Shown here: piece after piece, positions 1 to 4,447 of the stretch
How the letters are laid out: each line of letters starts with the position of its first letter
Position numbering within the stretch: position 1 is the first letter of the stretch
Assembly: GCA_028693885.1 (NCBI GenBank)
Contig: JAQUUM010000093.1
Coordinates: 1 to 5,659, forward strand
DNA from: Bacilli bacterium
GTDB lineage: Bacteria; Bacillota_I; Bacilli_A; ML615J-28; CAG-698
Direction: 5' to 3'
Length of the DNA stretch: 5,659 bases
Position numbers and translations under genes: made by a program
Notes under the pieces: model-generated
What the model was told of the DNA's origin: nothing
Database searches by the model: none
The model's input: only the letters and a program-made list of their open reading frames with translations

Positions 1-544
1 TTAAGAATGGTGCACTTGGTATAATTAAATCAATTTCTTTCTTTTGCATTAATAGTGAAATATTTTCTATTTCTTCAAAAGTTTCAGAAATCTTTACATT
101 TCCTTTATTTAAAATAGATTCAATAGTGTCACTAGCTAGACTAGTCAATTGTGAATACTTAAAAAATTTTTGATAGAGATTAGCCTCTATAATTGACTTT
201 CTAGCTAATAATAATAAAGACTTATATGAATACTTAGAATTTATAAATTGTATTATTGATGGTACAGAAAAAATTATTTCTTCCTTATTTTTAAACTCTT
301 CATGACAAATATCAAAAATTGTATCACTAACAATAATGATAAACTTTGGGTTATATGTATTTAATAATTCAACTTTTTCATTAACAAAACTTAATACTTC
401 TTCTTTTTTATAGCCTTCATATGGAAAATGTATAAAATCATTTGTATATACAAAATTTTCATTTGGAAAATTTTTTGTTAAAGTTTCTAGTACTGCTACA
501 CCTTCAATTCCCATATCTAATATTCCAATAGGTTCTTTTAACAT
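1..544 (-). CDS. Glutamate racemase-like protein lacking both catalytic cysteines (3' part beyond window)
   Basis: The reading frame starts at ATG 544-542 and stays open to the left edge, giving 181 residues of a protein probably near 250. I translated it by hand. It aligns with the window's own MurI almost without gaps: 21 of the first 50 residues are identical, including Asp10, Gly12, Asp36, Pro41-Tyr42 and the KEEV segment at 47-50. MurI's two catalytic cysteines lie in ACNTAT (Cys73) and GCTH (Cys177). Here those sites read VSDTI (Ser73) and PSAPF (Ser177), and the His after the second Cys is Pro. The Asp/Glu racemase fold is thus kept while the known two-base Cys chemistry is lost, so racemase activity is unlikely. 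The frame is intact over 181 codons, which argues against a decaying pseudogene. AGGAG at 551-555 lies 6 bases before the ATG. It is the second gene of an operon, 9 bases after the serine hydrolase. Its actual role is unknown; a ligand-binding or regulatory role is inference. Confidence 0.85.
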   Translation of the reverse strand, partial: MLKEPIGILDMGIEGVAVLETLTKNFPNENFVYTNDFIHFPYEGYKKEEVLSFVNEKVELLNTYNPKFIIIVSDTIFDICHEEFKNKEEIIFSVPSIIQFINSKYSYKSLLLLARKSIIEANLYQKFFKYSQLTSLASDTIESILNKGNVKISETFEEIENISLLMQKKEIDLIIPSAPFL

Positions 545-550
545 TTTTTT

Positions 551-556
551 CTCCTA
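551..556 (-). promoter_or_regulatory. Ribosome binding site fused to the upstream stop codon
   Basis: On the minus strand the stop TAG of the serine hydrolase reads straight into AGGAG (TAGGAG), the Shine-Dalgarno site for the racemase-like gene 6 bases further on. Terminating ribosomes sit on the site used for the next start, which favours translational coupling. It also fixes ATG 544 as the start of the second gene. Confidence 0.75.
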
Positions 557-2032
557 ACTAATATATTTAATCAGTATTGTCTCTTCATCTTCTAAAAAAT
601 CTATATCTAATTTCGTCAATAAATCTTTTAATGGAATATAGTATGTGTCATCAGTTTTAACTAATTCCATAAATCGAAAAGATATTTTTTTATTATTTTT
701 TGATAAGATGACTAAATTTTTGGTAACAACTGGCATTATATCAAGTCCGTCAAGTATAGTGAATAGTGAAATATAGGCTTTTCCGTCTTTATAAAAAAGT
801 GATTTTTCCATTTTTATTAACCTATTATTTATTTTTGACTCTAATCCAGTTTTATCTATTATAAAGTTCTTTTCTATTTGATAATTCCAATACTTGTTTA
901 TGACTTTTTCTAAAAGTTTTTCAAAAATGTCAACAGTTCCAAAAGGAAGTCTTTTAAAATTACCACCATTAGTAAAGAAACAAACACCTAATTTCTGTTC
1001 AGGATTATAAAAGAAAAAACTAACTAATCCATGAGAATCACCAGTATGACCTCTTAATATCTCTTGATTTGATATCGAAAATATTCTGATTTGTAATCCT
1101 TTAGCCTTATATTCACTTACTTCTGTGTTTATCCAATGAAATTGCTGCATAAAATCTATTGTTTCTTTATCTAATACCCTTATGCCTTTATAGATACCAT
1201 CATTTAAGAATAACTGCATTATCTTACTTAAATCTTTTATATTAATAATCAATCCTCCAGCTGGACCTCTAAAATTTTCACCTAATGGAAATTTATTATA
1301 TGTTTTATCATATAGTTTTTTTACATTGAGTGAGGGAACAATTTTATTTCCATCTTCAGACAAATAATATAAAGTAGCAAAATTTTTTTGATCCTCAATA
1401 TCTTGAATTCTAAAGCTTGCATCAATATTAAGTTTTGAAAATATATTTTCAATTACATAATCACAAAAAAATGTATGAGTAGTTTTTTCAATTATGCAAG
1501 CAAGTAATCCACAACCAAAATTGGAATATATAAATTTTTCTCCAGGCCTATAATTTGAATATGTACCATCAATCCAATAAGGACCATCATTTTTTACTAA
1601 AAGATCTCTCAATGTAGCATTAACGTTAGTTCCATTAACTCCGTTGTATCCTCTTTTTAGGTTATCATTTTTAGGGTCCTCATCATCAAAGCCATCAGTG
1701 ATACTTGAAGTTTGAGTCATTAAATGCTTTATAGTAATTTTTTCATTTGGGAATTTAGGATTTCTAATTTTAAACCCTAGAACTTTCGAAATATCTTCAT
1801 CAATAGAAACTAGATTTTTTTCAACTAATTGCATAACACACATTGCAACAATAATCTTAGAAATTGAAGCGATTCTAAATTTTGTATTTATGTTTACTTT
1901 TTCTTTTGTCTCAATATTTCTAAAACCAAATGATAAATTCTCTAAAATCTTTTTTTCATTAATTACTATCATTTGTGCGCCAATCAACTTACTATTTGTA
2001 CATATTTTCTTAAATTCTTTTCTCACATTCAT
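554..2032 (-). CDS. Beta-lactamase-family serine hydrolase with C-terminal copper-amine-oxidase-N-like domain
   Basis: This is a serine beta-lactamase/DD-peptidase-fold protein (PF00144 type, which includes class C enzymes, D-aminopeptidases and esterases). Numbered from GTG 2038, it shows SxxK as S58-I-S-K61, the IKHLMTQTSS segment near 103-112, YxN as Y171-S-N173, GPAGGL near 258-263 and the third motif HTG at 331-333. All catalytic positions are present, so it is probably active; the substrate is not predictable. Residues about 410-494 look like copper-amine-oxidase N-terminal-like repeats (KAYISLFTILDGL, then YYIPLKDLLTKLDI). No signal peptide or membrane segment precedes the catalytic domain, and several cysteines occur, so it looks cytosolic. 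The start is uncertain. GTG 2038 opens the frame (494 aa) and ATG 2032 gives 492 aa. GTG 2026 (490 aa) has GGTG upstream at the spacing used by other genes here. I chose the ATG. It is first gene of an operon with the racemase-like gene. Confidence 0.85.
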   Translation of the reverse strand: MNVRKEFKKICTNSKLIGAQMIVINEKKILENLSFGFRNIETKEKVNINTKFRIASISKIIVAMCVMQLVEKNLVSIDEDISKVLGFKIRNPKFPNEKITIKHLMTQTSSITDGFDDEDPKNDNLKRGYNGVNGTNVNATLRDLLVKNDGPYWIDGTYSNYRPGEKFIYSNFGCGLLACIIEKTTHTFFCDYVIENIFSKLNIDASFRIQDIEDQKNFATLYYLSEDGNKIVPSLNVKKLYDKTYNKFPLGENFRGPAGGLIINIKDLSKIMQLFLNDGIYKGIRVLDKETIDFMQQFHWINTEVSEYKAKGLQIRIFSISNQEILRGHTGDSHGLVSFFFYNPEQKLGVCFFTNGGNFKRLPFGTVDIFEKLLEKVINKYWNYQIEKNFIIDKTGLESKINNRLIKMEKSLFYKDGKAYISLFTILDGLDIMPVVTKNLVILSKNNKKISFRFMELVKTDDTYYIPLKDLLTKLDIDFLEDEETILIKYIS

Positions 2033-2047
2033 CACCACATTATTTTT

Positions 2048-2076
2048 ATTATATCATATTGCAACTCAAAAAACTA
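2048..2076 (-). promoter_or_regulatory. Promoter of the serine hydrolase operon
   Basis: On the minus strand TATAAT occupies 2053-2048, preceded by TGA to give an extended -10 (TGATATAAT). The -35 position, 17 bases further upstream (2071-2076), reads TAGTTT and is weak, so recognition probably rests on the extended -10. The expected transcription start is near 2041, only 3 to 15 bases before the candidate start codons. The mRNA therefore has an extremely short leader or none. Confidence 0.65.
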
Positions 2077-2084
2077 TTTTTTAA

Positions 2085-2113
2085 TTCCATTTTATATTAT
2101 AAAATGGTATACT
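2085..2113 (+). promoter_or_regulatory. Promoter of the fumarase operon
   Basis: TATACT at 2108-2113 is preceded by TGG, giving an extended -10 (TGGTATACT). The -35 position at 17-base spacing (2085-2090, TTCCAT) is poor. A perfect palindrome fills the space directly upstream of the -10 and covers its TG extension, so the promoter looks built for control by a DNA-binding protein. Confidence 0.6.
2087..2107. promoter_or_regulatory. Perfect 21-bp palindrome, candidate operator
   Basis: The left arm CCATTTTATA (2087-2096) and the right arm TATAAAATGG (2098-2107) are exact reverse complements around a single T at 2097. The right arm ends at the base before the fumarase -10 hexamer and includes its TG extension, so a bound protein would be expected to block that promoter. 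Relative to the divergent hydrolase promoter it lies at roughly -46 to -66, a place where activators often bind. It does not match the Rex, CcpA or standard Fur/PerR consensus I know. The regulator is unidentified. Confidence 0.55.
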
Positions 2114-2137
2114 AATTCTGTAAAAAGGATATAAGAT

Positions 2138-2977
2138 ATGAAAAAAATCGATAAAAATTTAATGATTCAAGAAATTAAAAAATTGAGTTATGAGTGTGCT
2201 TTTAATATTGATACTAAAATTCTCGATTATTTAGAAAAAGCTAAAAATACAGAAGTTTCTCCGATAGGTTTTAGAACGCTAACAAAGATAATCGAAAACG
2301 ATGTTTTAGCAAAAGAAAAAAGCATCCCTATTTGTCAAGACACCGGAATTTCGATTATTTTTTTAGAAATAGGTAACGGTATTATATTTGATTTTGATTT
2401 AGAAGAATCCATAAATTTTGCTATTAAAGAAGCTTATATTGAATATTATCTTAGAAAATCAGTAGTTAAACACCCACTCGATAGGATTAATACGCTTACT
2501 AACACACCTTGTATAATTCACACAAAATTTGTTAATTCGAATACCTTTAAGATAACTCTAACAATCAAAGGTGCTGGTAGTGAGAATATGAGTAAACTTA
2601 AAATGCTAACTCCAGCTGATGGAAAAAATGGAGTTATTAATTTTGTATTAGAAACAATTGAAGCAAGTGGAGGTAACGCATGCCCTCCAATTATTGTCGG
2701 AGTAGGCTTAGGTGGAAATTTTGAAAAAGCAGCACTTCTTTCAAAAGAAGCCTTATTAAGAGACATTGATGACAGATCATCAAACCCAATAGACTATGAA
2801 CTAGAAAATGAAATTTTTGAAAAAGCCAACAAATTAGGTATTGGACCGATGGGGTTTGGAGGAAAAAATACTGTTTTAGCAGTCAAAGTTAATTCTTTTC
2901 CTTGTCATATTGCCTCTTTACCTGTTGCTGTCAACATCCAATGTCATGCATCTAGAACCAAGTCTGTTATATTATAG
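2138..2977 (+). CDS. fumA: Class I fumarate hydratase, alpha subunit
   Basis: This is the N-terminal (alpha) subunit of a two-subunit class I fumarase, the oxygen-labile [4Fe-4S] enzyme that interconverts fumarate and malate in the cytoplasm. Its 279 residues are normal for the separate alpha subunit. Hallmarks are PICQDTG (Cys66), PLDRINT (113-119), KGAGSENMSKL (144-154), GGNACPP (Cys182), GPMGFGGK (236-243) and NIQCHASR (Cys269). Cys66, Cys182 and Cys269 are the expected three cluster ligands. ATG 2138 is preceded by AAGGAT at 2125-2130, 7 bases away, which supports this start. The beta subunit gene follows at once, so both are made from one mRNA in equal dose. The main alternative is L(+)-tartrate dehydratase TtdA from the same family; with no tartrate genes nearby, fumarase is more likely. 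The palindrome upstream suggests transcriptional control. Confidence 0.92.
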   Translation: MKKIDKNLMIQEIKKLSYECAFNIDTKILDYLEKAKNTEVSPIGFRTLTKIIENDVLAKEKSIPICQDTGISIIFLEIGNGIIFDFDLEESINFAIKEAYIEYYLRKSVVKHPLDRINTLTNTPCIIHTKFVNSNTFKITLTIKGAGSENMSKLKMLTPADGKNGVINFVLETIEASGGNACPPIIVGVGLGGNFEKAALLSKEALLRDIDDRSSNPIDYELENEIFEKANKLGIGPMGFGGKNTVLAVKVNSFPCHIASLPVAVNIQCHASRTKSVIL

Positions 2978-2980
2978 GTG
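2976..2980 (+). promoter_or_regulatory. Ribosome binding site deciding the fumarase beta start
   Basis: AGGTG at 2976-2980 overlaps the alpha-subunit stop TAG (2975-2977) and lies 6 bases before ATG 2987. The in-frame GTG at 2978 is part of this site, so it is a ribosome binding element and not the start codon. The overlap of stop and ribosome site implies coupled translation of the two subunits. Confidence 0.75.
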
Positions 2981-2986
2981 AAAAAT

Positions 2987-3538
2987 ATGAAAATTATTGC
3001 TCCTCTCAAAGATTCAGAATACTTAAATTTAAAAATCGGTGATGAAGTACTTATTAATGGTACTATTTATACTGCACGTGATGCAGCACATAAAAAATTA
3101 ATTGAAGATATTAATGAAAATATTAAACTTCCTTTTTCTCTAGCTGATAGCATTATATATTATACTGGTCCAACTCCAACACCAGTTAATATGCCTATTG
3201 GGTCAGCTGGTCCTACCTCTAGTTATAGAATGGATACTTATGCCATAGAACTTATGAAACTAGGCCAAAAAATAATGATTGGAAAAGGTCCACGATCAGC
3301 CGAATTTAAAAAAGAACTGAAAAAAAATAAAGCTGTTTATCTAGGAGCTATCGGAGGTGCTGGCGCATTGATTTCTACTTGCATAAAATCTAGCAAAATA
3401 ATTGCTTATAACGAATTACAATCCGAAGCTATTCATGAATTAATTGTTAAGGACTTTCCTGCGATCGTAATATATGATTCTAATGGAAATGATTTAATAG
3501 AGCAAGAAACTACTAAATATAAAAACCTTCTTAAGTGA
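2987..3538 (+). CDS. fumB: Class I fumarate hydratase, beta subunit
   Basis: This is the C-terminal (beta) subunit of class I fumarase, which joins the alpha subunit to complete the active site. It has 183 residues from ATG 2987, the usual size for the separate subunit. Family motifs are IAPLKDSEYLNLKIGDEV at the N-terminus, GTIYTARDAAH, YYTGPTPTP, GSAGPTSSYRMDTY, MIGKGPRS and YLGAIGGAGALIS. GPTSSYRMD corresponds to the GPTT.RMD signature of the family. The in-frame GTG at 2978 would add three residues, but it lies inside the Shine-Dalgarno site, so the ATG is preferred. The stop is TGA (3536-3538), evidence that TGA is not read as Trp here. The last codons and the stop lie inside the hairpin of the downstream terminator. 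TtdB of tartrate dehydratase is the alternative, considered less likely for the same reasons as the alpha subunit. Confidence 0.92.
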   Translation: MKIIAPLKDSEYLNLKIGDEVLINGTIYTARDAAHKKLIEDINENIKLPFSLADSIIYYTGPTPTPVNMPIGSAGPTSSYRMDTYAIELMKLGQKIMIGKGPRSAEFKKELKKNKAVYLGAIGGAGALISTCIKSSKIIAYNELQSEAIHELIVKDFPAIVIYDSNGNDLIEQETTKYKNLLK

Positions 3539-3552
3539 AGGTTTATTTTTTT
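3523..3552. terminator. Shared intrinsic terminator between the convergent fumarase operon and murI
   Basis: The stem is AAACCTTC (3523-3530) and GAAGGTTT (3537-3544) around loop TTAAGT (3531-3536), followed by A and seven T (3546-3552). This is a good rho-independent terminator for the fumarase operon. Read from the other strand, the same stem is followed by TT then ATATTT, so it may also stop murI transcripts, with a weaker U-tract. Both genes' stop codons (3536-3538 and 3543-3545) fall within the hairpin. Confidence 0.8.
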
Positions 3553-4304
3553 GTTTTAAAAACATATTTTTTCTCAAACCACGGTATTTTATCTGGTATA
3601 TTACTTATATTTTTTGTTGATTCTATAACTATTTTACCAAATTTATTTTTTTCTTGAATTTGATATTTTAATAATTCTTGCTTTATAACATCAACCATTA
3701 TCTTACTACTATAATAAATCTTAGCATTAGGAAAAGCATCTTGAACAAATTCTTTTAACAATTCAAAATGAGTGCACCCTAGAATAACAGCACTAATATT
3801 CTCCTTTTGAAATATACTCAATTTATTTAAAACTAAATCTTTTGCTTTTTTTGTATTATATAGATTATCTTCAACTATGCTTACAAATTCGGGGGCTCCA
3901 ATAGAAAAAACATTATAATCCTCTAAGTAACTATGATAAGATTTAGAATTTACAGTTACATTAGTCGCTATTAGTAAAACATTGCTTTTTTTAGGCAATT
4001 CATAAACTTGTTTAGCAGTGGCTTCAATAACACCAACAATCGGAATATCAAGTTTTACATGGTCACTATTTGCTGTAGCTGTATTACAAGCAATAACTAT
4101 CATTTTTGATTTTTTTTCATATAGATATTTACAATTATTACTAACTATATCTCTAACTTCTTCTTTAGATTTTTCACCATAAGGAGCATTAAGTTCATCT
4201 GCAATATATAAAAAATCTTCAAATGGTAATGCTTTAGCTAACTCATTTAAAATTACTATTCCACCCAAACCAGAATCAAATACACCAATATTTTTTTTAT
4301 TCAT
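3543..4304 (-). CDS. murI: Glutamate racemase
   Basis: The enzyme converts L-glutamate to D-glutamate in the cytoplasm for peptidoglycan precursor synthesis. The 253 residues match the family's normal length. Motifs in order are GVFDSGLGG (7-15), with the conserved Asp10 and Ser11; NAPYGEKS (39-46); VIACNTATA with catalytic Cys73; GVIEATAK (91-98); IATNVTVNSKSY (112-123); and ILGCTHFELL with catalytic Cys177 and His179. Every key residue is present, so it should be active. The start ATG 4304 follows AGGTG by 4 bases. The gene converges with the fumarase operon, separated from its stop codon by 4 bases, and is transcribed from its own promoter upstream (4326-4354). A degenerate paralogue lies on the same strand at the left edge of the window. 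The family also contains aspartate and hydantoin racemases, but the motif set fits MurI well. Confidence 0.95.
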   Translation of the reverse strand: MNKKNIGVFDSGLGGIVILNELAKALPFEDFLYIADELNAPYGEKSKEEVRDIVSNNCKYLYEKKSKMIVIACNTATANSDHVKLDIPIVGVIEATAKQVYELPKKSNVLLIATNVTVNSKSYHSYLEDYNVFSIGAPEFVSIVEDNLYNTKKAKDLVLNKLSIFQKENISAVILGCTHFELLKEFVQDAFPNAKIYYSSKIMVDVIKQELLKYQIQEKNKFGKIVIESTKNISNIPDKIPWFEKKYVFKTKK

Positions 4305-4325
4305 AAAGCACCTATTACTTTTATA

Positions 4326-4354
4326 ATTATATCACTTGAATCAATTAACTGCAA
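4326..4354 (-). promoter_or_regulatory. Promoter of murI
   Basis: On the minus strand TATAAT lies at 4331-4326 with the extension TGA, giving TGATATAAT, the same extended -10 as the serine hydrolase promoter. Seventeen bases upstream is TTGCAG (4354-4349), a partial -35. The expected transcription start is near 4319, leaving a leader of about 15 bases that contains AGGTG. Confidence 0.65.
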
Positions 4355-4397
4355 CTTAAAAATAGATGTATTTTCTAGTTTTTTACCTAGACTTTGT

Positions 4398-4426
4398 TTG
4401 ACATATATTAGAATTTATATTATAAT
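4398..4426 (+). promoter_or_regulatory. Exact-consensus sigma-A promoter of the membrane protein gene
   Basis: TTGACA at 4398-4403 and TATAAT at 4421-4426 are separated by exactly 17 bases. All twelve positions match the housekeeping sigma consensus. The predicted start near 4433 leaves a leader of about 15 bases that contains AGGTGG (4437-4442), the ribosome site for ATG 4448. Nothing resembling an operator or riboswitch fits between them, so expression is probably strong and constitutive unless a repressor site is hidden in the spacer. Confidence 0.85.
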
Positions 4427-4447
4427 TAATGTATAGAGGTGGCTAAA

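Noticed and set aside
1..544. Racemase-like gene as a pseudogene
   Set aside because: The frame is uninterrupted for 181 codons, conservative substitutions predominate against MurI, and the ribosome site is good; loss of the catalytic residues alone does not show decay.
1890..2084. 64-codon plus-strand reading frame
   Set aside because: It lies opposite the 5' end of the serine hydrolase and its promoter, has no ribosome site, and its hydrophobic composition follows from the antisense of Lys/Asn/Ile-rich coding DNA.
2518..2766. 82-codon minus-strand reading frame
   Set aside because: It is wholly antisense to the fumarase alpha gene over its most conserved region (GGNACPP), with no promoter or ribosome site.
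2978..2980. GTG as start of the fumarase beta subunit
   Set aside because: It lies directly after the alpha stop and forms part of AGGTG, the ribosome site for ATG 2987; it has no ribosome site of its own at proper spacing.
4355..4397. Riboswitch or small RNA between murI and the membrane protein gene
   Set aside because: The leaders predicted from both promoters are only about 15 bases, the remaining bases show no stable stem, and no known motif is visible.
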